This document shows, piece after piece, positions 49,255-60,164 of a stretch of 64,000 bases of DNA. The position numbers and the translations under genes were made by a program. The notes below the pieces were generated by a model. It did not search any database. It was not told where the DNA came from and saw nothing but the letters and a program-made list of their open reading frames with translations. This stretch comes from Pseudomonas chlororaphis (lineage in GTDB: Bacteria; Pseudomonadota; Gammaproteobacteria; Pseudomonadales; Pseudomonadaceae), in the NCBI RefSeq assembly GCF_003731765.1, contig NZ_MOAL01000003.1:62001-126000 (forward strand). Direction: 5' to 3'. Positions within the stretch are counted from its first letter, which is position 1, and each line of letters begins with the position of its first letter.

Positions 49255-50235
49255 ATGTCGATCGAAGTCCGTAATGTCAGCAAGAACTTCAACGCCTTCA
49301 AGGCCCTGAACAGCATCAATCTGGACATCCAGAGTGGCGAGCTGGTGGCGTTGCTCGGCCCGTCCGGCTGCGGCAAGACCACCTTGCTGCGCATCATCGC
49401 CGGCCTGGAAACTCCGGACGACGGCAGCATCGTGTTCCACGGTGAAGACGTCTCGGGCCACGACGTGCGTGATCGCAACGTCGGGTTTGTGTTCCAGCAC
49501 TACGCGCTGTTCCGCCACATGACCGTGTTCGACAACGTTGCCTTCGGCCTGCGCATGAAGCCGAAAAACCAGCGCCCCACGGAAAGCCAGATCGCGACCA
49601 AGGTCCACGAGCTGCTGAACATGGTGCAACTGGACTGGCTGTCCGACCGCTACCCGGAACAACTCTCCGGTGGCCAGCGCCAGCGTATCGCCCTGGCCCG
49701 CGCCCTGGCGGTAGAGCCGAAAGTGCTGCTGCTGGACGAACCCTTCGGTGCCCTCGACGCCAAGGTGCGTAAAGAGCTGCGCCGCTGGCTGGCGCGCCTG
49801 CACGAAGACATCAACCTGACGTCGGTGTTCGTGACCCACGACCAGGAAGAAGCCATGGAAGTGGCCGACCGCATCGTGGTGATGAACAAGGGCGTGATCG
49901 AGCAGATCGGTTCGCCGGGCGAGGTCTACGAGAACCCGGCCAGCGATTTCGTCTACCACTTCCTCGGCGACTCCAACCGCCTGCACCTGGGCGAGGACAA
50001 CCACGTGCTGTTCCGTCCGCACGAAGTGTCGTTGTCACGTTCGGAACTGGAAGACCACCACGCCGCTGAAGTGCGCGACATTCGTCCGCTGGGCGCCACC
50101 ACTCGAGTGACCCTCAAGGTGGAAGGGCAGAGCGATTTGATCGAAGCCGAAGTGGTGAAAGACCACGACAGCCTGATCGGACTGGCCCGTGGCGAGACCT
50201 TGTTCTTCAAGCCCAAGGTCTGGCAAAAAGCCTGA
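49255..50235 (+). CDS. cysA: Sulfate ABC transporter ATPase CysA
   Basis: 326 residues. Walker [11 protein letters not shown]-loop [16 protein letters not shown], signature LSGGQRQR, Walker [13 protein letters not shown], switch His in [17 protein letters not shown], then a C-terminal TOBE-like domain ([36 protein letters not shown]). It energises CysTW. It starts 3 bp after cysW. Confidence 0.97.
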   Translation: MSIEVRNVSKNFNAFKALNSINLDIQSGELVALLGPSGCGKTTLLRIIAGLETPDDGSIVFHGEDVSGHDVRDRNVGFVFQHYALFRHMTVFDNVAFGLRMKPKNQRPTESQIATKVHELLNMVQLDWLSDRYPEQLSGGQRQRIALARALAVEPKVLLLDEPFGALDAKVRKELRRWLARLHEDINLTSVFVTHDQEEAMEVADRIVVMNKGVIEQIGSPGEVYENPASDFVYHFLGDSNRLHLGEDNHVLFRPHEVSLSRSELEDHHAAEVRDIRPLGATTRVTLKVEGQSDLIEAEVVKDHDSLIGLARGETLFFKPKVWQKA

Positions 50236-50500
50236 CGGATAAATCACCGTCGATCTCCAGGCCCTCATCGCCGGCAAGCCGGCTCCTACACCCTCGGCAG
50301 GCCACATTCCGCCCTTTGTAGGAGCTGGCTCGCCAGCGATAGCGCCCGACGGATCACCGCTGATCTCCAGGTCCCCATCGCCGGCAAGCCGGCTCCTACA
50401 TCATCGGCAGGCCACAATCCGCCCGTTGTAGGAGCTGGCTCGCCAGCGATAGCGCCCGACAGATCACCGCTGATCTCCAGGCGTTCATCGCCAGCCAGGG
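50236..50500. repeat. Tandem BIME cluster after cysA
   Basis: A ~110-bp unit is present twice (about 50263-50374 and 50375-50484). Each holds CATCGCCGGCAAGCCGGCTC, TCGGCAGGCCACA, GTAGGAGCTGGCTCGCCAGC and GATAGCGCCCGAC. It is a duplicated pair of opposed REP units. No gene is present. Confidence 0.85.
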
Positions 50501-50501
50501 C

Positions 50502-51026
50502 TTATGCATGTGAATTGCGCGGGTTGGGCCGCACCGGCCCCGAGCGCTGTTCGATCTGCTGTTTCAGGTCGTGGCGCAGCCCCAGCAGAAACGCCAACTC
50601 CGCCACCACGAACAACGGGCCGACAATCAGCCCCGTCACGTCGTCGACAAACGCCGGTTTGCGCCCTTCGTAGTAATGGCCGACGAACTGGATCACCCAG
50701 CCAATCACGAACAGGCCCAGGCCGCTGCCCAGCCAGAGCCCGGTGCTTTGCGCCGCCAGCACCTGCCCGGCCCACACCGACAACCCCATAAGCAGCGTCA
50801 TCAGCACGCCCAGGCGCCGTTCCAGGCGCAGGTAGAACACCGACGAGGCCAGGGCCAGCAACAGCGCTGGCGACAGCCACAGGCCCCCCAGTGACCAAGC
50901 GGGACGCGACAGCAGCACCGCAACGGCCACCACGATCAGCGGGATGCCGATAAAGTGGCTGGCGATATTGCGCGGGTCGCGATGGTAGGCAGCGTATTGA
51001 CTGAGGTGGTCGACGAGGCTTTTCAT
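50502..51026 (-). CDS. Mpo1/DUF962-family membrane protein
   Basis: 174 residues from the ATG at 51026 (AGGAGG upstream). It opens MKSLVDHLSQYAAYHRDPRNIASHFIGIPLIV, the DUF962/YGL010w pattern (YxxxHxxxxNxxxHxxGxP), and has a later WVIQFVGHYYEGRKPAFVDD motif. Four TM helices. The yeast homologue Mpo1 is an Fe(II) dioxygenase acting on 2-hydroxy fatty acids; the His residues H29, H46 region and H-x-x-EG-K-P fit. The bacterial role is not established. Confidence 0.85.
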   Translation of the reverse strand: MKSLVDHLSQYAAYHRDPRNIASHFIGIPLIVVAVAVLLSRPAWSLGGLWLSPALLLALASSVFYLRLERRLGVLMTLLMGLSVWAGQVLAAQSTGLWLGSGLGLFVIGWVIQFVGHYYEGRKPAFVDDVTGLIVGPLFVVAELAFLLGLRHDLKQQIEQRSGPVRPNPRNSHA

Positions 51027-51129
51027 TGTTGTTCCTCCTGTAGGGTGTCCGATCATGCCTGGCCCCCGGGGCCGGGTTCTGTCGGCTAGACGACAATCCT
51101 TTCGCAGCGTTGAGTGGGCACCACGACTT

Positions 51130-51813
51130 ATGGACATGCAGGCCTGGCGGCAACGCCTGTCGAGCGGTCAATGGTTCAGCCATTTGCCCGTTGAATTACA
51201 GAATAGTGTGCTGGGCGCTGCGCGTTTGCGCCGGTTGGCGGCGGGGCAGTTGTTATTTCGGAGGGGCGATCCGCCCTGTGGTTTGTACGCCGTGCTGGAA
51301 GGCGCGATGCGCGTGGGCACGGTCAGTGAGCAAGGCAAGGAAGCCTTGCTGAGCCTGGTGGAAGCGCCCCATTGGTTTGGCGAGATCAGCCTGTTCGATG
51401 GCCAGCCACGGACCCACGATGCCTGTGCCGAAGGTTCCTGCACCCTGTTGCATGTGCCCCATGGCGCGCTGCTGGCGCTGCTCGACGAGCAACCGCAGTA
51501 CTGGCGGCTGTTGGCCTTGCTGATGAGCCACAAACTGCGCCTGGCTTTTATCAACCTCGAACAATTGAGCCTGATGCCGGCCCCGGCGCGGCTGGCCCAT
51601 CGCCTGCTGGCGATCGCCGCCGGTTATGGCGAGGTCGAGCAGGCACGGCGGGTGCTGCAACTGCCCCAGGAGCAGTTGGCGCTGATGCTGTCGTTGTCGC
51701 GCCAGACCACCAACCAGATCCTCAAGGACCTGCAGCACCAGGGCATACTCCAGCTGGGCTATGGCGAGATCGAAATCCTCGACCCCGCCCGCCTGCGCGC
51801 CCTGACGCTCTAG
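51130..51813 (+). CDS. Crp/Fnr-family transcriptional regulator
   Basis: 227 residues. Cyclic-nucleotide-binding fold (about 10-125: LFRRGDPPCGLYAVLEGAMRVG, WFGEISLFDGQPRTHDACAEGSC) followed by a winged helix with LPQEQLALMLSLSRQTTNQILKDLQHQGIL. No Fe-S cysteines at the N-terminus, so it is not an Fnr oxygen sensor. It is divergent from the Mpo1-like gene with a 103-bp gap and may control it. Ligand unknown. Confidence 0.9.
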   Translation: MDMQAWRQRLSSGQWFSHLPVELQNSVLGAARLRRLAAGQLLFRRGDPPCGLYAVLEGAMRVGTVSEQGKEALLSLVEAPHWFGEISLFDGQPRTHDACAEGSCTLLHVPHGALLALLDEQPQYWRLLALLMSHKLRLAFINLEQLSLMPAPARLAHRLLAIAAGYGEVEQARRVLQLPQEQLALMLSLSRQTTNQILKDLQHQGILQLGYGEIEILDPARLRALTL

Positions 51814-51837
51814 GCGCCAGCGCCGCCAAGCCGCTGC

Positions 51838-52248
51838 CTACGAACCGCGATAGGTCGAGAACCCGTAAGGGCTGAGCAGCAACGGAATGTGGTAGTGCTG
51901 CTCGGTCTGCTTGACCTCGAAAATCACCGGGATCTCCGGGAAAAACGTTTCGCGCTTGGCTTGCTTGAAATACTCGCCGGTCTTGAACACCACCCGATAC
52001 TCGCCGGCGACAAACGCCCGGTCCGCCGGGAACAGTTCGGCAATGCGCCCCTGTTCATTGGTGGTGCCCTGGGCCAGGGTTTTCCAGTCGCTGCCCACGT
52101 GCTGTTCCAGGGTGACCTTGACCCCGGGGGACGGCAGGCCGTTCTCCAGGTTCAGCACGTGCACGCTCAACGGGTTGCCGGCCGCCAGGGCCAGGCTCGA
52201 CAGACTGAACAGGCCGATGGCGGCCAGGGTGTTACGCAGGGTCTTCAT
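51838..52248 (-). CDS. hiuH: Exported 5-hydroxyisourate hydrolase (transthyretin-like)
   Basis: 136 residues. Signal peptide MKTLRNTLAAIGLFSLSSLALA, then NPLSVHVLNLENGLPSPGVKVTLEQ and the C-terminal signature YHIPLLLSPYGFSTYRGS that marks HIUase. It hydrolyses 5-hydroxyisourate in uric acid breakdown, and here the signal peptide places it in the periplasm, as for E. coli HiuH. In E. coli hiuH belongs to the HprRS/CusRS regulon; the neighbouring two-component genes and HprR-like box here match that. Confidence 0.92.
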   Translation of the reverse strand: MKTLRNTLAAIGLFSLSSLALAAGNPLSVHVLNLENGLPSPGVKVTLEQHVGSDWKTLAQGTTNEQGRIAELFPADRAFVAGEYRVVFKTGEYFKQAKRETFFPEIPVIFEVKQTEQHYHIPLLLSPYGFSTYRGS

Positions 52249-52277
52249 GCTCGTTTCCTCGGGATGGTTGAAGGGGG

Positions 52278-52757
52278 TTACAGGCTGGTGCGCAGGCCGA
52301 CCTGTTCGGCGGCCTTGAGGGCGCAGCTTTCGTCTTGTGCGGCGCCGCCAGCCCCGGCGATGCCCAGGGCGCCCACTAGCTCGTTGCCGGCGAACAGCGG
52401 CACGCCGCCACCGAGCAACAGCAGCTCCGGCAAGGTGTTGAGGTTGGCCGCTTCCGGGTTGTTGCGGGCGCGCTCGGCGAACAGTCGGGTTGGGGTCTTG
52501 GTGGACAGCGCGGTATAGGCTTTGCGCTGGCTGGCCAGGCTGTTGTGCGGGCCGATGCCGTCGCTGCGCAGGGCCAGCAACAGGTTGCCGCCACGGTCGA
52601 GCACGGTGAAGGCGGCGCTGCATTGGCTGAGGCCGGCATCGGCCAGCTGACGGGCGGTGTTCAGGTCCAGGTCGGCGTGGCGCGGCAGCTCGGGGGCCGC
52701 CAGGGCAGTGCCGGCCAGGGTCAGGCCAAGGCTCAAGACAAGGGGTTTGCAGATCAT
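52278..52757 (-). CDS. Exported GlcG/HbpS-family heme-binding-like protein
   Basis: 159 residues from the ATG at 52757. Signal peptide MICKPLVLSLGLTLAGTALA, then the GlcG/HbpS domain (FTVLDRGGNLLLALRSDGIGPHNSLASQRKAYTALSTKTPT, LPELLLLGGGVPLFAGNELVGALGIAGAGGAAQDESCA). In Streptomyces HbpS senses heme and redox stress with a two-component system; here too a histidine kinase lies close by. The 29-bp gap to hiuH suggests an operon. Confidence 0.85.
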   Translation of the reverse strand: MICKPLVLSLGLTLAGTALAAPELPRHADLDLNTARQLADAGLSQCSAAFTVLDRGGNLLLALRSDGIGPHNSLASQRKAYTALSTKTPTRLFAERARNNPEAANLNTLPELLLLGGGVPLFAGNELVGALGIAGAGGAAQDESCALKAAEQVGLRTSL

Positions 52758-52823
52758 GGGTGGGGCTCCGAAAACGTAGGCCGGCACCTTAACCAGCGGC
52801 CCTCGTCAGAACCTCGTCAGTTG

Positions 52824-52841
52824 GATTACAAGTTTGTAATG
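52824..52841. promoter_or_regulatory. HprR/CusR/CopR-type operator
   Basis: GATTACAAGTTTGTAATG is a near-perfect inverted repeat and differs from the E. coli HprR/CusR box CATTACAAAATTGTAATG only at the first base and two central bases. It lies in the middle of the divergent promoter region between the heme-binding-like gene and the response-regulator gene, so it can control both. Confidence 0.82.
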
Positions 52842-52894
52842 GGCAAGCGCGGCCAACGCGCCTAGCCTGTGCGGATCTATTTAGAGGTGCGCCC

Positions 52895-53575
52895 ATGCGG
52901 TTGCTGGTAGTTGAAGACGAGGCCAAGACGGCGAATTTCCTCGCCAAGGGCCTGGGCGAGTCAGGTTTTGCCGTGGATGTGGCCCTCAATGGCCTGGACG
53001 GGCGGTATTTCATCGAGCAGCAGGAGTACGACCTGATCATCCTCGACGTGATGCTGCCAGGGCTCAACGGCTGGCAACTGTTGCAACTGGTCCGCCAGCG
53101 CGGCGCCACGCCGGTGCTGTTCCTGACCGCCAAGGACGCCATCGAGGACCGGGTGCGCGGCCTGGAGCTGGGCGCCGACGATTACCTGCTCAAACCCTTC
53201 GCCTTTGCCGAGTTGTTGGCTCGGGTTCGCACCTTGTTGCGCCGTGGCCCGCTGCGCGAGGCCGAGTCCTACAGCATCGCGGACCTGGAGATCGACGTGC
53301 TTCGGCGCCGGGTCAGCCGTGGCGGCCAGCGCATTGCCCTGACCAACAAAGAGTTCGCCCTGCTGCACCTGCTGGCCAGCCGCCAGGGTGAAGTGCTGTC
53401 GCGAACCCTGATCGCCTCCCAGGTGTGGAACCTGAATTTCGACAGTGACACCAACATGGTGGAAGTGGCGGTGCGCCGCCTGCGCTCCAAGGTCGATGAC
53501 CCCTACATGCCCAAACTGATCCACACCGTGCGCGGCGTCGGCTACCAGCTGGAAGCCCCGGACGATGCGCTCTAA
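52895..53575 (+). CDS. OmpR-family response regulator, HprR/CopR type
   Basis: 226 residues. Receiver (1-115) with DE pair at VVEDEAKT, phospho-Asp in [16 protein letters not shown] and Lys in [14 protein letters not shown]; winged helix (about 125-222) with [26 protein letters not shown] and [13 protein letters not shown]. The matching palindrome upstream and hiuH next door point to an oxidative (HprR-like) or copper (CopR/CusR-like) signal. Distinguishing them is not possible from sequence here. Confidence 0.93.
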   Translation: MRLLVVEDEAKTANFLAKGLGESGFAVDVALNGLDGRYFIEQQEYDLIILDVMLPGLNGWQLLQLVRQRGATPVLFLTAKDAIEDRVRGLELGADDYLLKPFAFAELLARVRTLLRRGPLREAESYSIADLEIDVLRRRVSRGGQRIALTNKEFALLHLLASRQGEVLSRTLIASQVWNLNFDSDTNMVEVAVRRLRSKVDDPYMPKLIHTVRGVGYQLEAPDDAL

Positions 53576-54950
53576 ATCCATCGCCTGGCGCCTGGCCCTG
53601 GCGTTCGCCGCCGTCTGCGCCCTGGTGCTGAGCGTGATCGGGGTGTTTCTCTACCGCTCCCTGGCCAGCGAAATTGCCTTTCGCGATGACTTGGCCCTGC
53701 TCGGGCGCCTGGAGCAGGTGCGTGCCCTGCTGCAAGACAGCGACAGCCTCGACGCCTTGCAGGCCCGGCCACGGCTGTACCAGAACATGCTCGGCAATCA
53801 GGACAGCCTGCTGCGGGTGCAGCGGGCTGACGGTTCGACGGTGATCGACATCAACCCCCGGCACCAACGCCTGCCCGAACTGCGGGCCCTCCCCCGGGAA
53901 CAGCGGCCGCAGCGCGGCGACATCAGCCTGTGGCCCGACGCCCAGGGCGTGGCCGTGGCACTGCTGGCCGGGCAGGCCCAGGGCCCCAAGGGCGAGGCGC
54001 TGACGGTGGTGGCCGGCAAGGTCTTGAGCGAGCGCGAGCAGATGCTGGCCAGTTATCGCCTGCGCCTGTACCTGGCCGTTGGCCTGGGCGCTTTGCTGGC
54101 CTTCGCCTTGGGCCTGTTGCTGCTGCGCCGGGGCCTGCGGCCCCTGCGCCAGCTCAGCGAGTCGGTGCGCGGCATCGACCTGCGCAACCTCGACCGGCGC
54201 CTGCAAAGCGCTGGCATTCCCGCAGAATTCCATGAGCCGGTGCAGGCCCTCAACGCCATGCTGGCGCGGCTTGAAGAGAGCTTTCAGCGCCTGTCGCAGT
54301 TCTCCGCCGACCTGGCCCACGAGATCCGCACGCCGTTGCACAACTTGCTGGGCAGCAATGGCCTGGCCCTCAGCCAGCCCCGCAGCGAAGCCGAATACCA
54401 AGAGGTGCTGGCCTCGAACATGGAAGAGTTCGAACGCCTCAAGCGCATGGCGGAGAACCTCATGTTCCTGGCCCGTGCCGAACAGGCCGAGCGAGCCCTG
54501 GACCGGCGCCCGCTGGACCTGGCCGCGGTGGGCGAGGAACTTTGCGACTACTTCGAAGCCCTGGCCGATGACCGTGGGCTGCGCCTGGAAAACACCTTCA
54601 GCGGTGAACTGCTGGCCGATCAGCAACTGCTCCAGCGCGCCCTGGGCAACCTGCTGGCCAATGCGGTGCGGCACGCCGACCCGGGCACGGGGATCCGCCT
54701 GGTGCGTCGCGACGAGCCGGGAATGTGCTGGCTGCAGGTGCACAACCAGGGCCCGGCCATCGCGCCGGAGCATCTGGGGCGGTTGTTCGATCGCTTCTAT
54801 CGGGTCGACCCATCGCGGGCCGAACCGGGGGATTCCGGTGGCCTGGGCCTGGCCATCGTGCGCTCGATCATGGAGTTGCACGGCGGCCAGGTACGGGTGT
54901 GCAGCGATGCCCGTGGCACGTTGTTCGAACTGGGGTTTGCAATGCCCTGA
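53565..54950 (+). CDS. Heavy-metal/redox-type sensor histidine kinase
   Basis: 461 residues. TM1 near 8-30 ([22 protein letters not shown]), periplasmic domain about 35-165, TM2 near 168-190 ([21 protein letters not shown]), HAMP, HisKA with His in [15 protein letters not shown], and HATPase with N box [15 protein letters not shown] and G box [18 protein letters not shown]. The start overlaps the regulator stop by 11 bp, so the two are co-translated. It matches CusS/HprS-type kinases in layout. Confidence 0.93.
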   Translation: MRSKSIAWRLALAFAAVCALVLSVIGVFLYRSLASEIAFRDDLALLGRLEQVRALLQDSDSLDALQARPRLYQNMLGNQDSLLRVQRADGSTVIDINPRHQRLPELRALPREQRPQRGDISLWPDAQGVAVALLAGQAQGPKGEALTVVAGKVLSEREQMLASYRLRLYLAVGLGALLAFALGLLLLRRGLRPLRQLSESVRGIDLRNLDRRLQSAGIPAEFHEPVQALNAMLARLEESFQRLSQFSADLAHEIRTPLHNLLGSNGLALSQPRSEAEYQEVLASNMEEFERLKRMAENLMFLARAEQAERALDRRPLDLAAVGEELCDYFEALADDRGLRLENTFSGELLADQQLLQRALGNLLANAVRHADPGTGIRLVRRDEPGMCWLQVHNQGPAIAPEHLGRLFDRFYRVDPSRAEPGDSGGLGLAIVRSIMELHGGQVRVCSDARGTLFELGFAMP

Positions 54951-54977
54951 GGTCGTCCTGGCGGGCGTGTGAACGGC

Positions 54978-55982
54978 TCAGCGCAAGCCGTCGCGAAACT
55001 GCCCCGGGGTCATGCCGGTCCAGCGCTTGAAGGCACGGCTGAAGCTGCTGGCGTCGGCAAAGCCCAGCAGGTAGCTGATCTCGCCCAAAGAACATTGCGG
55101 GTCGCGCAGGTGCAGCAGCGCCAGGTTTTCCCGGCACTCGTTGAGCAAGGTGTCAAAGCGGCAGCCTTCATCCGCCAAGTGCCGTTGCAAGCTGCGCAGG
55201 CTCAGGTGCAGGGCCTGGGCAATGCGCTCCGCCGACGGTTCGCCTTCCGGCAACTGGGCCTCGATGGCCTCGCGCACCTTGCGCTCCCAGGTCAGGGGCT
55301 GGAGTTGCGCCATCGTCCGCTTGAGCACGGTTTCATTGTGTTCGGCCAACTCCGGGTTGGCATCGTCCAGGTGGCTGTCGAAGTCGTGCAGGCCGAACTC
55401 CAGGCAGTCCTGGTCCTGGGCAAACCACACCGGCGAACGAAACACCTTGTGCCACGGCGATGGGTCCGCCGGTTCGGGGCGACGCAGGTACACCGCCAGC
55501 GGCGCGTAGTCCCGGCCCAGGCGATTGCGGCAGGTGCGCACATAGATCGCGGCAAACGCATCGATGGCCTCGTAGGCAGGTGTCGGGCAGCCCGCCGGAA
55601 CCTTGAGGTTGAAGCGGTAGCAGTCCTCGGTGCGGGTCAGTTGCAGTTCCAGGGCGTCGCTGACCACCGGGTGATAACGCACGATGCGCTCGAACACTTC
55701 CCTCAGGCTGCCGCTGGCCACCAGGGCATAACCCAGGGCATGGAAGGTGGTGGGGCTGACAAAGCGCGAAACCCGTAAGCCGAGCGCCGGGTCGCCGCTG
55801 GCTTGTACTGCCAGGGCCCACAGGCGGGTGGTGGCCGACAGCGGGTAACGAGCGTTGGGGTCGTCCATCCACTGTGGGTCGAGCCCGGCTTCGCGGCACA
55901 ACGCTTCGCTGTCGAGGCCCAGGGCATCGAGTTGTTTGCGCAAGGCGCGGGTCCAGCTGGCGAGGGAAGTGGGTTCATTCAT
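54978..55982 (-). CDS. AraC-family transcriptional regulator
   Basis: 334 residues. N-terminal Arabinose_bd-type domain (about 18-200: RYPLSATTRLWALAVQASGDPALGLRVSRFVSPTTFHALGYAL, LQLTRTEDCYRFNL) and C-terminal AraC double helix-turn-helix (about 240-334: SAERIAQALHLSLRSLQRHLADEGCRFDTLL, LGEISYLLGFADASSFSRAFKRWTGMTPGQFR). It is divergent from the desaturase gene across 100 bp, a usual arrangement for its target. It belongs to the OruR/ArgR-like branch; ligand unknown. Confidence 0.92.
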   Translation of the reverse strand: MNEPTSLASWTRALRKQLDALGLDSEALCREAGLDPQWMDDPNARYPLSATTRLWALAVQASGDPALGLRVSRFVSPTTFHALGYALVASGSLREVFERIVRYHPVVSDALELQLTRTEDCYRFNLKVPAGCPTPAYEAIDAFAAIYVRTCRNRLGRDYAPLAVYLRRPEPADPSPWHKVFRSPVWFAQDQDCLEFGLHDFDSHLDDANPELAEHNETVLKRTMAQLQPLTWERKVREAIEAQLPEGEPSAERIAQALHLSLRSLQRHLADEGCRFDTLLNECRENLALLHLRDPQCSLGEISYLLGFADASSFSRAFKRWTGMTPGQFRDGLR

Positions 55983-56082
55983 GCTGATTGGCGCGTCCGG
56001 TCAACAGGTTGGCGTTCACGGCTAGCGCCCGGGGCGGGGGCCCAGGGCAGGATGCGAGCATCAATCAGCAGAGGATGGAAGC

Positions 56083-57162
56083 ATGCACGGTACTTCTGCA
56101 AGTCCCGAACGGATGAACGCACAGCAACGGGCCGCTCACATTCGTGAAGTGGTGCTGGCCCGTGGCGCGCAACTGCGCCAGCGCTACCCCGTGTTGCACC
56201 ACCAAGACGCCCTGGGCGCCGGCATCCTGGCCTTCGCCTTGGCCGGCATGCTTGGTTCGGCGACGCTCTATATCACCGGGCACCTGGCCTGGTGGGCCTG
56301 CCTGCTGCTCAACGCGTTCTTTGCCTCCCTGACCCACGAGCTGGAACACGACCTGATCCACAGTATGTATTTCCGCAAGCAGCGCCTGCCCCACAACCTG
56401 ATGCTGGCGCTGGTCTGGCTGGCGCGACCCAGCACCATCAACCCGTGGATCCGCCGCCACCTGCACCTCAACCACCACAAGGTCTCGGGCACCGAGGCCG
56501 ACATGGAAGAGCGCGCCATTACCAATGGCGAACCCTGGGGTATCGCCCGTCTGCTGATGGTTGGGGACAACATGATGTCGTCGCTGATCCGCACCCTGCG
56601 GGCCAAGACCTGGAGGCATCGGCTCAGCATCATCAAGCGCACGTTGCTGGTTTATGCGCCCCTGGCGTTGCTGCACTGGGGCGCGTGGTACGTGTTCCTG
56701 GGGTTTCACGCGGCCAATGGCATTGCCGGCTTGCTGGACGCGCCCATTGAATGGTCGGCCACCACCCTGGCAGTGATGAAGGTCATCGATATCGCTGCCG
56801 TGGTGATCATCGCGCCCAATGTGCTGCGCACTTTCTGCCTGCACTTTGTCAGTTCGAACATGCACTACTACGGCGATGTCGAGCTCGGCAACGTGATCCA
56901 GCAGACTCAGGTGCTCAACCCCTGGTGGATGTGGCCGTTGCAAGCGTTCTGCTGCAACTTCGGCAGCACCCACGGCATTCACCATTTTGTGGTCAAGGAA
57001 CCGTTTTACCTCCGCCAGATGACCGCCCCCGTGGCCCACCGGGTGATGGCGCAAATGGGCGTGCGCTTCAACGACTTCGGTACCTTTGCCCGAGCCAACC
57101 GCTTCCATCCCAAGCCAAGCGCCCAGGAACAACCCGTGGATGCCCTGCTGGGAGACCTATAG
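56083..57162 (+). CDS. Second fatty acid desaturase-family protein
   Basis: 359 residues, membrane di-iron protein. Histidine boxes are HELEHDLIH, HLHLNHH and THGIHH; hydrophobic helices lie near 45-75 and 195-245. It differs from DesA by its N-terminus and box spacing and looks more like the FA_desaturase group acting on other lipids or sterol-like substrates. Its promoter faces the AraC gene. Substrate unknown. Confidence 0.88.
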   Translation: MHGTSASPERMNAQQRAAHIREVVLARGAQLRQRYPVLHHQDALGAGILAFALAGMLGSATLYITGHLAWWACLLLNAFFASLTHELEHDLIHSMYFRKQRLPHNLMLALVWLARPSTINPWIRRHLHLNHHKVSGTEADMEERAITNGEPWGIARLLMVGDNMMSSLIRTLRAKTWRHRLSIIKRTLLVYAPLALLHWGAWYVFLGFHAANGIAGLLDAPIEWSATTLAVMKVIDIAAVVIIAPNVLRTFCLHFVSSNMHYYGDVELGNVIQQTQVLNPWWMWPLQAFCCNFGSTHGIHHFVVKEPFYLRQMTAPVAHRVMAQMGVRFNDFGTFARANRFHPKPSAQEQPVDALLGDL

Positions 57163-57710
57163 GCGCTGGCTTGCCAGTGATTGCGCCTCTGAGAACGCCG
57201 CAAAATCCAAGGGCCTCATCGCCGGCAAGGGCCGCGTTGTTCGGATGGCTGTAGGAACTGGCTCGCCAGCGATAGCGCCCCTGAGAGCGCCGCAAAATCC
57301 AAGGGCCTCATCGCCGGCAAGGACCGCGTTGTTCGGATGGCTGTAGGAGCTGGCTCGCCAGCGATGGCGCCCCTGAGAACGCCGCAAAATCCAGGGGCCC
57401 CATCGCCGGCAAGGACCGCGTTGTTCGGATGGATGTTGGCGCTGACTCGCCAGCGATAGCGCCCCTGAGAACGCCGCAAAATCCAAGGGCCTCGTCGCCG
57501 GCAAGGGCCGCGTTGGTCGGATGGCTGTAGGAGCTGGCTTGCCAGCGATGGCGCCCCTGAGAGCGCCGCAAAATCCAAGGGCCTCATCGCCGGCAAGCCG
57601 GCTCCTACAAGGACCGCGTTGTTCGGATGGCTGTAGGAGCTGGCTTGCCAGCGATGGCGCCCCTGAGAACGCCGCAAAATCCAGGGGCCTCGCCGCCGGC
57701 AAGGGTTGGC
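57163..57710. repeat. Tandem array of ~92-bp BIME-containing units
   Basis: GTTGTTCGGATGG (or GTTGGTCGGATGG) recurs at 57236, 57328, 57420, 57512 and 57618, so the unit is 92 bp four times, with the last interval 106 bp because 14 bases of REP head (CCGGCTCCTACAA) are retained. Each unit has a REP (GTAGGAGCTGGCTCGCCAGC), GCGCCCCTGAGA(G/A)CGCCGCAAAATCCA and a second REP half (TCGCCGGCAAGG). The array lies between convergent genes and holds no gene. Confidence 0.92.
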
Positions 57711-59348
<1,638 letters not shown>

Positions 59349-60164
59349 TCAGCAAGCGATAAAGGTCAGTGGCAAGTCGCGGATCTGCACCGGCGCCGGG
59401 GCCTGGTAGTGATCGTCGCTGGTCAGTTCATGGAGCAGTTCTTCGCGCAGTTGGTGGAAGTCGAAACTGCTGCGTTGGCGTGGGTGGGGCAGGGCGATGT
59501 CCACCACCCGCTTGATCCGCCCCGGGCGCGGTTCCATGACCACCACGCGGTCGGCGAGGAAAATCGCTTCTTCCACATCGTGGGTGACCAGCACCGTGGT
59601 GATTTTCGCCCGCTCGCGGATCGCCAGCAGCTCGTCCTGCATCTGCTGGCGGGTCAGGGCATCGAGGGCGCCGAAGGGTTCGTCGAGCAACAGGATCCGT
59701 GGGCTGGCCACCAGGCCGCGGGCGATGGCCACCCGTTGCGCCATGCCGCCGGACAGTTGGTGCGGGTAGGCGCGGGTGAAGTCGGTCAGGCCCACCAACT
59801 CGATAAACTCGCGGACCCGTTGCGCCTTGTCCTGAGCGCTCAACGGCTCGTTGACCAGCCCCAGGCCGATGTTGTCTTCCACCGTCAGCCAGGGGAACAG
59901 CCGGTGTTCCTGGAACACGATGCCGCGTTCGCCGCCAATGCCGCTGACGGCTTTGCCGTCGACTCGGATCTCACCGCGAAAGGCCGTGTCCAGGCCGATC
60001 AGCAAGCGCAGCAGGGTGGATTTGCCGCAGCCGCTGGAGCCGACAATGGCCACGAATTCACCCTCGGCGATCTCCAGGTTGAATTCGCGGATGGCCTCCA
60101 GCTCGCCACCGGCGACGTCGAAGGTTTTGCCTACGTGATTGAAGCTGACCAAGGGCGCGTTCAT
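59349..60164 (-). CDS. atsC: Sulfate-ester ABC transporter ATPase
   Basis: 271 residues. Walker A GSSGCGKST, signature LSGGMAQR, Walker [14 protein letters not shown] and switch VTHDVEEAIFLADRVVV. The family is SsuB/TauB-type (aliphatic sulfonate and nitrate). Its start overlaps the permease stop by 4 bp. It energises the fused permease and is placed directly before atsA. Confidence 0.92.
   Translation of the reverse strand: MNAPLVSFNHVGKTFDVAGGELEAIREFNLEIAEGEFVAIVGSSGCGKSTLLRLLIGLDTAFRGEIRVDGKAVSGIGGERGIVFQEHRLFPWLTVEDNIGLGLVNEPLSAQDKAQRVREFIELVGLTDFTRAYPHQLSGGMAQRVAIARGLVASPRILLLDEPFGALDALTRQQMQDELLAIRERAKITTVLVTHDVEEAIFLADRVVVMEPRPGRIKRVVDIALPHPRQRSSFDFHQLREELLHELTSDDHYQAPAPVQIRDLPLTFIAC

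Noticed and set aside
57163..57710. CRISPR array
   Set aside because: The ~92-bp units are identical across their length, including the would-be spacers, and contain REP palindromes; there are no cas genes in the window.
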